Notes under the pieces: generated by a model
Told to the model about the DNA's origin: nothing
Seen by the model: only the letters and a program-made list of their open reading frames with translations
The model's database searches: none
NCBI GenBank assembly: GCA_001247695.2
Contig: LGRX02035213.1
Span: forward strand, 32,656 to 96,655
Reading direction: 5' to 3'
Length of the DNA: 64,000 nucleotides
Origin: Cymbomonas tetramitiformis
Lineage: Eukaryota > Chlorophyta > Pyramimonadophyceae > Pyramimonadales > Pyramimonadaceae
Program-made: the position numbers and the translations under genes
In this document: one piece after another, positions 21,481 through 31,010 of the stretch
How positions within the stretch are numbered: the first letter of the stretch is position 1
How the letters are laid out: the number at the start of each line of letters is the position of its first letter

Positions 21481-24400
21481 TTCTCCTCTCCTCCCAGATC
21501 TCATCATAACTTTGGTGTCTCTGGGGAGCCCGCGACGCGCCCATGCCGGCATGCCGACCGCGAGACGCGTCCTGACGATGAGCGCCTTCCTCGGGGCTAG
21601 GAGATCTCCTCCTGCGCTGACCAGCCCGTGGTGAACTCTGCTGTGCGGCACCCCCAGTTGGACTCTGCGGGCGCGCTGCAGGTTGGCCTGAAGGTCGAGT
21701 GTCGACATGCGCAACGAAGCCACTGGAGCGCTCCGGGCTGCTGGGTGCTGTAGAGCTCGGGGTTGATGGCACGTATGAAACGGAGTCCGGCTCTTGTCCT
21801 GGGACAGCCGGAGGCACGGCTTCAGTCTGCTGCGTGCAGACGGAATGTGCAGGGGATCTCAGGATGTCGTGGATTGAATGGTGCTCAGGCCTCTGTGCCA
21901 TGTTGCACTCCAAGCCCATGGTCGATATCCCGCCGAGGACTCGGCCAGAGTAGGGTGTCGGCGTGGACGTGGCCTGCGTGCCCATGGTTGATATCCCGCC
22001 GAGAACTCGGCCAGTGTAGGGCGCCGGCGTGGACGTTCTCGCCCCAATCCTCGCAGTTGCGTGGGCAGTGCGAGGTCGTTCTTCATGTCCTCTGATGATC
22101 GCCTGACGCGCCTGTATCGATTCCGAGAGAGCCGCCATGGCGAGGTGGTTTGCTGCGACCTCGGCCTCCCTCCGCGCCAAACTGGCAGACAGCCCAACCA
22201 GTCTTTCACCGATGACCTCCACTTCATCTTCTGTCAGCGGCGACGGTGTCCTGGTGCGACCCGTGTGAGTGCTCACACCCTCAACAGCTGCGGGGTCGGA
22301 AGAGTATCCTGAGATGCTGTCGTCTCCCTCCTCACTTCCTGCATCCTCTCCCTCGATTGGGTCCAGGTTCCTCATGAAGTCGTTTCGAAGACGCTCCTGC
22401 ACCTCTGCCCGACGTGCCTCAGCCAGCAACGCCGGGCCCACCGAGGACGTGAACGCAGACAATGGTTCTCGGTGCATCACCGCCACCTTGTTCCAGGTCT
22501 CCCAGCTGCAGCAGTCAAACTTGCGCGTGACTGAGGAGAGGTACTCCAAGGTGAACGCCATGCTGCTGGGCCCCTGCTCACTGTAGTAGCGATTGTCCTC
22601 AAAGAGGTAATACACTGCCTTGGACCGGGCGTTGGCACGGGTCTTGAAAACCCGTAGGGTGCCCTGCCGTGGGCCATCGCTCAAATGGCTTCTGGCGATC
22701 TCCAAGAGCTGAGTGCGATCAACCAGATGTGTCATATGTTTCTGCAAGGTGCCGAGGAGTCCTCCCGTGCAGCCTTTCGACTGCCCACCCAGAGGCAGAA
22801 ACTCTTCCCTTTGTCCCACTCCTGCGGAGGAAGCGTACCGGTGCAGGGTCTGGTTGCTGAGTTGCTGCGTGTGCACCCCCCTTCCTCGCTGCGCGAAGGG
22901 CTTCCCGAGCTGGAACTCGATCTTGCCCATGAAGCAACGGTACTGGATGAGGAAGACCGTCTGTCCCTGCAGCGCCATGAACTCCGAGATCTCTCCCAGG
23001 TCCAGCCAGTTGGCTTCTCCAGCTGTGTTCTCGCTGCGAGTGGGCGACTCCGGCTCGTAGGTGCCCTGGAACACTGCAGCGTGGTAATCCAACATGGCAG
23101 GGTCGAAGACGCCGTTGGGCCAGGTTTGATGCCGTAAACGAAGCGGTGCTGAAGATGGTGGCGGTGCGGAGCCAGATGGCCCTGCCTCATCCCCCCTGAC
23201 CGTCCTCGACGTCCTGAGAGTCTTGGATGTGCGCACTGGAGGGTTTCTTCTGGCCCCATAAGTGTCCAGCGCGTCCTGTGCTTGCTCCTCTGTCTTGCAT
23301 GCTCCGAGCATCACTCTCGGGTTGTCCCCAAGATGCAGGTACTCCACGGCGGCAGCGTTCGTGCTAAACACCTCGCCATTGCCTCCTTCCCCATCTGTCA
23401 CCGGGTAGAACTTCCCCACCTTGTCCGCTGCGTCTGACAGCGTGAGCTGCGGGATCACATTCACCTCGCTCGCCACCTCCATATCGTACCTCACCTTCAG
23501 ACGAGCTCGAAGGTCAGCGATGTCCACTCGCTGTACGTACTTTAGATGCTGGTACTGCCAGCGCTGGTCCTTCTCATAGTAAAAAGGCAGCTGGAACTCG
23601 CCAGTCATCTTGCCCATGGGGTTCATGATGGTGACGCCTTCCATGGTGTGACGTACCATGCGCTCCATGAGATCCCATTGGGCGCGAGTGTGCTCGCTGA
23701 GTACGCAGAACTGGCGCGCCACCTTGTCCCACATGAGCTTGCCCGTCACGACTCCTGGGTACGTCTGATGGGTGTTGAGGACCTCCTGAACACTCGCCAT
23801 CGTGTACCTTCCTGCCTCCCGATGGGCACCACAGTCAGGGAGTGGGACCTGGTCGTTGTCCTTCTTGCCGCTCGGCCTCGTGGTCCAGGTTTCTGAGGGT
23901 ATCTTCGTCTCCTTGTCAACCTTCTGGTCCACCAACGTAAAGTCGGGCCACAGTAGCTCCGTCTCCAGGATGGTCTTGTATTCTCCACATCGCGGGAACT
24001 TGACCTGCACAAATCCTGCGTCTACACCACCTCCATCGACCTCTTCGCAGAGTGTGCACAGACGAGCATAGCCCGTGCGGTCGATGTACAAGCGCTGCTG
24101 AGACCAGCTACTCTCCTTGTCTTGGTAGTCCCACGGGTTCACTGCCATGCCCCCCCATGGCTGTACGCTGGCCAGCTTGAAGGCAGCTTCGCTCTCGGCC
24201 TCCTGCCTCAGCGTGAGGTCTGGATAGCGAGGGTCTGACTGAGTTGTGGTCAGGCTGGCTTGAGTGCGGGACTCCCTCGCATCTGGCTCTTCAGCACTGG
24301 ACCACTCACCCCTGGTCGCCACATTGGCTTCCCGCTGGCTGCGTGATGATGCTTGTAGCATGCCCAGCATCTGGTCTGTCAAGGACGTACCAGGCGGAGG

Positions 24401-27400
24401 AGGTTCGTACGTTGCGTTCTCGGCGTGTAAGCTGACCCGCCCAGTGAGCTCGACTTGCATCATTGAGCTGGGTTTCAAGAAGCCTGCCTCCACCATGGAC
24501 TGGCAGCGCGCCTCGAGCCTCTCCCTCTCATCCGAGTTGAACCTTCTCAGCCTCATCTCCTCTAGCCATGACGCCAGGCTCTCCATCAGCTCGGGGTGGT
24601 TTCGCGAGAATGCACAAGGTGCAGGCGAACACCTTTCCCCTGCGAGGGCCAGACGGTCCTCTCCCCTCGTGTCCAGGGACACTGCTTCACGTGGTGGTAG
24701 CTCGCAATCATCAAAAGCGGGGGCAAGAGTGCGCGCTGTCGCGGCCTCAACGTCGAAGATCTCGGTCGCCAGGCACACTCTCGGGTCTTCATTCCGCTTG
24801 CTCCTTGCATCGACGGGCGGCGTCAACTCGATCAATGGCAACGTGACCTTCTCCTTCATACCCAGTGACACCGCGGCCTCAGAAGTAGCAATGCCTCTGT
24901 AGAGGTCGATGGTCAACTTGAGGGCGTTCTTCAGGGGTCCAGTGCCCACCAAGAAGTCCCACGTCGTGTCATTGGTGTAGGTGACGAAGGCGTGGAGCCG
25001 ATGCAGAGTCATGTACGGCGTGCCCGCAGCGAGAACCACATCCACGTAGCAGTACTTCGTGAATTCCGCAGGGCTGCCATCACATCTCGCCACCCTGGCC
25101 CCTGTCTCTGCATCAAAGATGGTCAAGCCCAGCCTGTTGGCTGTCCTGATTGGGATAATGTTGCAGTTGGCCCCCGTGTCCAGGAGAAGCGCTTTGTACA
25201 ACATAAGCAAGCCTCCAGAGGCCATCAGCGCCATCCCTTGTGCCAGAGAATCGTTCAGGAGCTTGCATACAGGCTGGACCTGCGCCATGGCAGTGAGCTG
25301 TTCCTCTGTAAGGCCACTGAGCATCTTCTTCTTCAATAGCTCGTACGCCTTAGCGTCCATGGTCCCTGCGTGCAGCTCACCCCTCTCGCTGAAGTCTCTC
25401 ACCCCGTAGCTCTCCTGGACGGTGGCCGCTGCAGCTGTTACACGCACCGTCGTCCTCTCCTTCCTGGGCTGCTCCACCATGTCCTCCGGCATCTCATCCA
25501 GAGGAATCTCTTCTTCGTCACTGTCGTCGCCCGACTCCATGCCCGGGCAGTCATCATCCTCGTCGCTGGTGTCCTGGCAGTCTGCTGCTGAGGCTGTCGG
25601 CACGGGGAGCTGGTCGTTCTCAGCCAGTTCCACCAAGGTCTCCACACCCCTTGGAGCTGATATGCGACCTTCTGCTACGAGTCCAGCAGCTAGCTTGCGG
25701 AAAGCTGCTCCCAGGCTCTTGATCACGGAGGCCATGAGCTGCACCTTCCTCTGCATCTCGTCCGCCGCAGGCGCCATGGGCACCTGTGCGTCTGCCTCGT
25801 ACTCCTCGGGTGTCTTCACTGGGAAGCCCCTCATGCGCTGGGTACTTCCCAGGGCTACTGCTGGAGCCGCCGTGAGTTCAGACTCCACACTCTTGCACAG
25901 CGTCTCGGGGAGTGCCCCCAGACCCAAGGTGTTGAGGGCGCTCGAGAGCTCCTCTTCGCCCATCTCCTCGGCCATGGCTGTGAGTAACTCGGTTGGAGGG
26001 CCAGACGACACTCCTACCCCTGCGCTGCCATGGTGGTGCGCGCATGTGTCGACGGTGTGCGTCTCCCTCTCCGCGACGTGCGCTGCGACTGGTTCCCCGT
26101 CGGAGCCCTCATCCTCGGACAGCACCTGCGACTTCACGCTGCCCGCACGACTGGCCGTCTTCCTAGCAGCCACCATGCCCTGGTACTCTGCTTTCAACGC
26201 CTCGGGATTGCCAGTGGCGCTCTTCTGCTTGTCCTCTGGTGGCTGTTTGGCTCTGTACTTGTCCTTCTCTTCGTTGGACAGCTGCTGCCAGTCCGTCACC
26301 AGGATGCCCCAGTCAGAGTTCTTGAAGCGGTTCTTCAGGTTATACATGCGCAGAGCGGCGTTCTCCGCGTCCCACCACTTGCTGGAACCAAGCCTGCTTT
26401 CGTGGAATCCAGCAGGCATCTTGACGTGTTTATAACCACTCCTGCACTGCTCGGGATCGGACTCATGCCAGCCCCCTCCAAAGCAGCGCAAGCACTTGGG
26501 CTTGTCGTTCGTACGCACGCCCTCTGCTGGCGGTGGTGTCTTGTTGTAGGAGGCCTTCTTAGCCCTTTCGGCCACATTCACCTCCTTCTTCATCTTCTTA
26601 GAAGGTGATGCATCTACCTTCTTGCTGTTCTCCGGTTCGCCTGACTGCGCCACCTCAGAGGATTCAATCTTCTTGATCGAGTTCTTTATGGCCTTGAGGT
26701 CAAGGCCATGCTGTCGCGCCTCCCAGGTGGAGTACTGGCAGCCACATCGTCTGGTGATCTCCTGGAGGAAGGTGAGGATCCAAGACTCTGCATCGCCCTT
26801 GAGCTTGTCTTGAACCTCGATGATGGCCTCCAGGTCCTTCCAGGTCACCCGATTGGGTGGCGGGAACTGTGCCCTCAACTGCTCCTTCACCCGCGTCTGG
26901 AAGATCTTGATGCGCAGGTTGTCTACGCAGTCCTCGATGAAGGTACGCAGCTCTTCATCGCTCAACACCTTCCCAGTGTTGAGCTGCATTTCCCTGCGTT
27001 GGCACATCTTCATGTAGGTCAGCCCATCCTGCCCCACCTCCTGTGGCTTCTGTGTCAACAGATCCACTTTCTCTTGAGTCCCTTTCATCATGAACTTCTT
27101 GTCAAGGGCAGCGATGAAGCCCCTGAGCGCGTAGAAGTACTGGGTATCACGGGTGCCATCACGTCCCGTCAAGCCTTTCAGGGAGGTTCCATCAGTCAGG
27201 TATTCGTCGGAAACCTCCCCTTGGGTGTCTTGGTTCGTCACCGGCCTCGCTATCACCCACGTGGCGCCAGTGTTCATCTCATTGAAAGGGGGCCTAGCGC
27301 ATGGAATAGTACCCTCGAGTGGGCCATGCTCGCTAGTGTCCTTCAGGACTCGGTCCATGTTGGAGGTCACTACCCCCCCTCTTTCATAGTTCTCGCGCCA

Positions 27401-27829
27401 CCAGCTGAGAGCTTGTGAGTTCTCTCCAGCCAGACACGCAGGGATCATGTCCCACAGATATTCAAAATCAGGGGGAGTCTCTCTCAGGGTCTTCAGCTGA
27501 GCTTCAGTGAGAGTGCCAGCCCCGGACCTGAGCCTCTTCCTGACGTTGGCGTTGTGCTGCCGTACGAAATTCTCGCACATGTCGGCGAACTCCCTCAGGA
27601 ACTTGGGCCGATCTTCTTCCTTGGTGCCCGTGTAGTTGGGCAGCGTCCCAAGGTTGACACGAGCGTAGTCAGTATACTCCATGTCTTCTTCAAAGATTAC
27701 TAATGGCTCCTGGGCTTGGGCTTGCAGTTGGACTGGTGCTTGTGCCTCAGGCTGTACTAGTGCTTGTGCCTCAGGCTGGCCACCGGCAGCCCCTTCCTCT
27801 CCCTCCAGCTCTGAGAAATGCTGGCTCAC
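21413..27829 (-). CDS. Gag-protease polyprotein (about 2138 codons)
   Basis: A single long frame. The first displayed codon is GTG; the frame is open to a TGA at about 27940 without an ATG, and the first in-frame ATG is codon 50 (27680-27682). Residues about 50-390 look like a helical gag; 446-462 form a zinc-knuckle variant C-x2-C-x5-H-x6-C; about 470-530 has a W..LS.EEKDKY pattern that recalls an HMG box; 750-790 is very acidic; D884-T-G-A-N is the aspartic protease active site. The remaining 1200 residues have no domain I know; the end is Pro/Arg/Ser-rich with a repeated GRVLGGISTMG. Gag plus protease of this family is usually well under 1000 residues, so the length is odd. Confidence 0.88.
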   Translation of the reverse strand: MSQHFSELEGEEGAAGGQPEAQALVQPEAQAPVQLQAQAQEPLVIFEEDMEYTDYARVNLGTLPNYTGTKEEDRPKFLREFADMCENFVRQHNANVRKRLRSGAGTLTEAQLKTLRETPPDFEYLWDMIPACLAGENSQALSWWRENYERGGVVTSNMDRVLKDTSEHGPLEGTIPCARPPFNEMNTGATWVIARPVTNQDTQGEVSDEYLTDGTSLKGLTGRDGTRDTQYFYALRGFIAALDKKFMMKGTQEKVDLLTQKPQEVGQDGLTYMKMCQRREMQLNTGKVLSDEELRTFIEDCVDNLRIKIFQTRVKEQLRAQFPPPNRVTWKDLEAIIEVQDKLKGDAESWILTFLQEITRRCGCQYSTWEARQHGLDLKAIKNSIKKIESSEVAQSGEPENSKKVDASPSKKMKKEVNVAERAKKASYNKTPPPAEGVRTNDKPKCLRCFGGGWHESDPEQCRSGYKHVKMPAGFHESRLGSSKWWDAENAALRMYNLKNRFKNSDWGILVTDWQQLSNEEKDKYRAKQPPEDKQKSATGNPEALKAEYQGMVAARKTASRAGSVKSQVLSEDEGSDGEPVAAHVAERETHTVDTCAHHHGSAGVGVSSGPPTELLTAMAEEMGEEELSSALNTLGLGALPETLCKSVESELTAAPAVALGSTQRMRGFPVKTPEEYEADAQVPMAPAADEMQRKVQLMASVIKSLGAAFRKLAAGLVAEGRISAPRGVETLVELAENDQLPVPTASAADCQDTSDEDDDCPGMESGDDSDEEEIPLDEMPEDMVEQPRKERTTVRVTAAAATVQESYGVRDFSERGELHAGTMDAKAYELLKKKMLSGLTEEQLTAMAQVQPVCKLLNDSLAQGMALMASGGLLMLYKALLLDTGANCNIIPIRTANRLGLTIFDAETGARVARCDGSPAEFTKYCYVDVVLAAGTPYMTLHRLHAFVTYTNDTTWDFLVGTGPLKNALKLTIDLYRGIATSEAAVSLGMKEKVTLPLIELTPPVDARSKRNEDPRVCLATEIFDVEAATARTLAPAFDDCELPPREAVSLDTRGEDRLALAGERCSPAPCAFSRNHPELMESLASWLEEMRLRRFNSDERERLEARCQSMVEAGFLKPSSMMQVELTGRVSLHAENATYEPPPPGTSLTDQMLGMLQASSRSQREANVATRGEWSSAEEPDARESRTQASLTTTQSDPRYPDLTLRQEAESEAAFKLASVQPWGGMAVNPWDYQDKESSWSQQRLYIDRTGYARLCTLCEEVDGGGVDAGFVQVKFPRCGEYKTILETELLWPDFTLVDQKVDKETKIPSETWTTRPSGKKDNDQVPLPDCGAHREAGRYTMASVQEVLNTHQTYPGVVTGKLMWDKVARQFCVLSEHTRAQWDLMERMVRHTMEGVTIMNPMGKMTGEFQLPFYYEKDQRWQYQHLKYVQRVDIADLRARLKVRYDMEVASEVNVIPQLTLSDAADKVGKFYPVTDGEGGNGEVFSTNAAAVEYLHLGDNPRVMLGACKTEEQAQDALDTYGARRNPPVRTSKTLRTSRTVRGDEAGPSGSAPPPSSAPLRLRHQTWPNGVFDPAMLDYHAAVFQGTYEPESPTRSENTAGEANWLDLGEISEFMALQGQTVFLIQYRCFMGKIEFQLGKPFAQRGRGVHTQQLSNQTLHRYASSAGVGQREEFLPLGGQSKGCTGGLLGTLQKHMTHLVDRTQLLEIARSHLSDGPRQGTLRVFKTRANARSKAVYYLFEDNRYYSEQGPSSMAFTLEYLSSVTRKFDCCSWETWNKVAVMHREPLSAFTSSVGPALLAEARRAEVQERLRNDFMRNLDPIEGEDAGSEEGDDSISGYSSDPAAVEGVSTHTGRTRTPSPLTEDEVEVIGERLVGLSASLARREAEVAANHLAMAALSESIQARQAIIRGHEERPRTAHATARIGARTSTPAPYTGRVLGGISTMGTQATSTPTPYSGRVLGGISTMGLECNMAQRPEHHSIHDILRSPAHSVCTQQTEAVPPAVPGQEPDSVSYVPSTPSSTAPSSPERSSGFVAHVDTRPSGQPAARPQSPTGGAAQQSSPRAGQRRRRSPSPEEGAHRQDASRGRHAGMGASRAPQRHQSYDEIWEERRRESALGPFQGGTGPAAARRARY

Positions 27830-27941
27830 TCGTATCGCCCTCTGGGCACGCCTCTCTGCCCGTTGCTGTTCCTCGCGGTCAGCCTTGGATTCCGTTGCTA
27901 CCTTTCTGGTGAAGAAGAAATACTGGTGTGAAGGCTCTTTT

Positions 27942-28576
27942 CACTCCACACTTCCCAGCTTACCAGTACGGATGAATCCGTCCCTGGCCTCACCTTTCAG
28001 TGCTTTGCTCTAAGTAGCAATCACTGCCAGCATAATTTCGTCCACGACTGGTGAGCAAGGTTCCATCTGTGACCCGGTCTTATATTGGCTCTCCCAGATG
28101 TCCAGCAGGGTTGCCTCTGCACTTAGTGTCTCTGGTCCACGCAGTAAGTCAGTAGAACGCCAGCATGAGTCAGGTGACCACAAAGAATGCTGTCGTGAAG
28201 ATGCCCACTGACAGTCCTGTTTCGCTCCACGCCTTCAGGCGTACCAGTACGGATGAATCCGTCCCTGGCTTTACCGTCTGGTGCTTTGCTCCAGCAGGAT
28301 GTCACTTCCCGAAATAGCCCAGTACATAATTCTCAACGCTGCAATCATGTTCGTAAAATTAGCAACTGGTTCTGCTGTGACCGCTGTCGCTGTACTTCGC
28401 AAGACTGGTGAACTTCGAGTGTCGCAACAGCCTGCTTCACTCAACCTCTTCCAAGGCTTACCAGTACGGATATATCCGTCCCTGGCATCACCATTCAGAG
28501 GTCTCGTTCTTCAGGACTGCTGTTGAACTCTCAGCATTACAGACGACATGTCTGTAATAAGACTCATTTTTGTTTT
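27942..28576 (-). other. 5' leader of the 15.5-kb element with three hairpin motifs
   Basis: Non-coding DNA between repeat B and the gag frame. It holds three copies of a 27-bp unit built on the palindrome ACGGAT-GA-ATCCGT: 27961-27987, 28242-28268 and 28459-28485 (the third has TA in the loop). Spacing is 281 and 217 bp. Such structures could serve packaging, dimerisation, translation control or promoter function. No clear tRNA primer site follows the repeat end at 28577. Confidence 0.75.
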
Positions 28577-28959
28577 GAAAAAGACTGTTAATTACAGTTC
28601 TGACGCAGTCGCACAAGGGCAAGTCCACAAATGTATATCTTTACAAGCATAAGAATACTGTATCTCATTAATTATCTCATAACACTGCTGTTTTCGCGGT
28701 CTCAAGCGAGTCCTGGTTATTCTCGGAATCACTGTTACGAAGGCAAAACAAAAATGAGCGTCCGCTCACTCTCACTACGCCGCCCTACTTATTCTCGTTA
28801 TCTCCAAACAAGTGTAACACCCATCCGTATTTCCGTATCTCGTCACTGTCATAACTCCTCGCGCGTATCGTACTGCGCGTGTCATACGTTCGTCACAGAG
28901 ACTGCTACAGCAAGTGTCACAACCCGGCTGAGGTACACGATAAGCCGTGGTTTGTGACA
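28577..28959. repeat. Terminal repeat B, right copy (383 bp)
   Basis: Matches 13660-14042 except at 28763 (C for T). It ends TTTGTGACA and is followed by the target duplication CGCC. No repeat A adjoins it on the interior side, which makes the two ends of the element unlike ordinary LTRs. Confidence 0.92.
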
Positions 28960-28963
28960 CGCC

Positions 28964-30249
28964 GCATCAAGACTCGTTTCGCGGCCTCGCCCCTCCCCAA
29001 AGGGGGCAATTGGTCTCAGTCCATCTCCAAGAAGGTGGCCTTCCATCGCGACACCGGCGCGACCGTGCCGTACTGCCAAAATCAGGTGTGCGCGAAGGGC
29101 AAGGCGCGCCATTGGCATCGGGACTGCCCGAACGGAGGCCGGACCGGGCTCTCGGCCTACGCTTTCGCTGAGGAGGCCGAGAACTCGGTGTTGGCCGCAA
29201 AATTTCAACATGCCATCGACCACGACGACGCCGAAGAGTTCGACGCCCTTTGCATGCTCGCGGGCGGGAAGCCGGACATCTTCGCCGACCTCTCCGCGTG
29301 CTCATTCTGCGAGGAGGACGGTGAGGCCCTCGTGTCCGCCGTCACCGAGTTCTCCGAGTTGGCGCGCGCGGCTGGGGATTCGACATTCAACGTCAACACC
29401 TTCACTGCCGACTTGCCGGTGGTGTCGGAGCCGCCCGCACACTCACCGCCCGCGTCGATTGAGTCCGAAGAGGAATGGACCGGTCCGCCGAACCCCTTCT
29501 GCCCTCCTGTCACCCGCACGTTTGCCGACTTCATTGAGAGCACAGGGATTGCGTTGGCGCCCGATGAGCCGGCCCCGAGCATGAATTTGCTCTCCGCGGT
29601 TGAGGGGCCGGAACGCGTGATCGACTACAAGCCCGCGACTTACGCCACGAGCGACGATGACGACGAGGATTCCTCGGTGACGCCGCCGCGGCCACGGTAC
29701 GGCTGCGGGAACGGCATTCCGAGGTTCGCGAGGTCTCTCCTCACTTCCTCCTTGGTGTGCGCACTCTTTATAATTTGTGCCACCGCCGCACCGCACGCCG
29801 TTGCCGGTGTCGGTGGTGCCGGTGCGCGCACATGCACGGGTCCACCGGTCGGTGGTGCTACGTGGACTGACTCGGCAGTCCCGACTGCGGAGGCTTCGCC
29901 AGCTGACGTGATTCACGACATGCCGTGTGCTATTCCGCCTCGTCGCCAACGGCGGGAGCAGAGACGACATGGCCTCTATATGGCTCCGATGCCGTGGCAT
30001 CCCGGGCCGCCACCGCCTGCCGAGTTGTTTGTGGACGGTCCTCCGCTGTCGCCGACGTCGTCTTCGGATGACGAGGCCCCACCGACGGGCAGCACTTGGC
30101 AGCACCCCGGTGTGGTGCAACCTCCCGTGATCGAGAATTCGTCAATTTCTTCTACGAATGATTCACCGCCGGCCCCGGAGGCCGACGACTGCTTCACAAT
30201 CACGCTGCTCCGGGCCGGACCAACAGCTCCGAGGACCTCAAGTGGCTGA
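28964..30249 (+). pseudogene. Gag-like protein, C-terminal part, split by insertion
   Basis: Continues the frame broken at 13434: one copy of CGCC plus GC-ATC-AAG keeps phase exactly, and the joined gene has 766 codons. This half starts with a basic tract including ASPLPKGGNW, then a Cys/His cluster C-x4-C-x8-H-x2-C that may be a degenerate knuckle, an acidic Pro-rich region, one hydrophobic helix (LLTSSLVCALFIICATAA) and a Pro/Ser-rich tail. A membrane helix in a gag-like protein is unusual. Confidence 0.85.
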
Positions 30250-30502
30250 GATTGGTCACACCGTGCCTGCCTAGAGAGTAGCTATAGAGTGGCTTCCTAG
30301 ATGTGCAGAGGAGCTCACTAAATTTGAGCTGTGTTTAGGGTTTTAGCAAAGTAACAGCAGTAACTGACAATCTTGCTGTGACCTGGGACCGCCCTGACCA
30401 AGAGTACAGGCCCCCAGTTGTGCTACAGTTTCCTCCTGAAGTTGAGTAGGGAGTTTGTTTGCTTCGTTTCACTACTAGCTCCGGTCACCACCCTAGGTGG
30501 TG
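30250..30502 (+). other. 3' non-coding part of the gag-only element
   Basis: Runs from the gag stop to the right LTR. There is no convincing polypurine tract directly before the LTR; the sequence there is CCACCCTAGGTGG, a short palindrome. Confidence 0.6.
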
Positions 30503-30715
30503 TGCTGGATATGACACACCGACAGTAAAGACTGTCACCTGTCACTTCCTATAGTAGGCTGGGTGACCGTCACCAGTAGACGGGAAACACCCGTTAGTAT
30601 TTATGTGTATACCTCTTTTATCAAGACACACTTTATCGTTCTGATTCCGTAACCCTTAACTCAGGGGTTATCTCTCCAGTTAGATATATATTACCTCAGC
30701 ACTCTATATCTGCCA
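30503..30715 (+). repeat. Right LTR (213 bp)
   Basis: Direct repeat of 11824-12036, followed by the target duplication TAAGG at 30716-30720. Confidence 0.9.
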
Positions 30716-30844
30716 TAAGGAACAAACCTGGCTATCGCCGACCTTATTGGATCGCGCTTCGTTGCGCCGCGCGTGTTGGGGGTCTTTTTCCGATGAGGCT
30801 GGCTGACCGCATATCCCTGTTCTCTTAAATATGCCGTATTACTG

Positions 30845-31010
30845 TACAATTCTTAGGATCGTGTAGCCCCCCTGTCGCATTGCGTTTCGTATTTCAGAGT
30901 GACGTTGCGTATTGCGTTTCGTATTTTTTCAGAGTGACGCTGCGTTTCGTATTTCAAAGTGACGCTCAGGGTATCTCTGTCCGAGGTTTACGTTACGGAG
31001 AGATATGCGC
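30845..31010. repeat. Level-0 host repeat, right half
   Basis: Continues 11558-11621 across the nested insertions. TTCTTAGGAT and then three copies of TTTCAGAGTGACG-like units (about 30890-30965, one with AAAG) match, in reverse, the CGTCACTCTGAAA units at 53340-53540. Confidence 0.65.

Larger units (their letters stand above)
13435..28959 (-). mobile_element. Ty3/gypsy-type retroelement with DNMT, PHD and second methyltransferase
   Basis: A 15,525-bp insertion flanked by CGCC (13431-13434 and 28960-28963). Outer ends are TGTCGCGAAC and GTTTGTGACA, an 8/10 inverted match. Genes run on the minus strand: leader, gag/protease, then pol. Terminal repeats are arranged A-B-gc-A-interior-B rather than LTR-interior-LTR. 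Both long frames are uninterrupted and the 383-bp B copies differ at one visible site (13846 T, 28763 C), so the copy is recent and perhaps active. Confidence 0.9.
11824..30715 (+). mobile_element. Gag-only LTR retrotransposon, interrupted by a 15.5-kb element
   Basis: Two 213-bp direct repeats (11824-12036, 30503-30715) begin TGCTGGAT and end TCTGCCA and are flanked by the duplication TAAGG (11819-11823, 30716-30720). The interior, once the 15.5-kb insertion is removed, is about 2.9 kb with one gag-like frame and no polymerase. It must have moved with enzymes supplied by another element. Confidence 0.9.
11622..30844. mobile_element. pogo-like MITE (326 bp) split by later insertions
   Basis: Left end starts CAGTAATACCTCAC; right end, read inward on the other strand, starts CAGTAATACGGCAT. 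Both arms then share TTAAGAGAA and an AGCCAG block. The element is flanked by TA on each side (11620-11621 and 30845-30846), the target used by Tc1/mariner/pogo transposases. Its own DNA is 11622-11823 plus 30721-30844; the rest arrived later. No transposase is encoded. The 2.77-kb element at 40599-43368 belongs to the same family. Confidence 0.75.

Noticed and set aside
14500..27500. Long ORFs on the plus strand opposite Pol and Gag
   Set aside because: They are antisense shadows of the GC-rich coding frames and show no domain; the minus frames have clear catalytic motifs.
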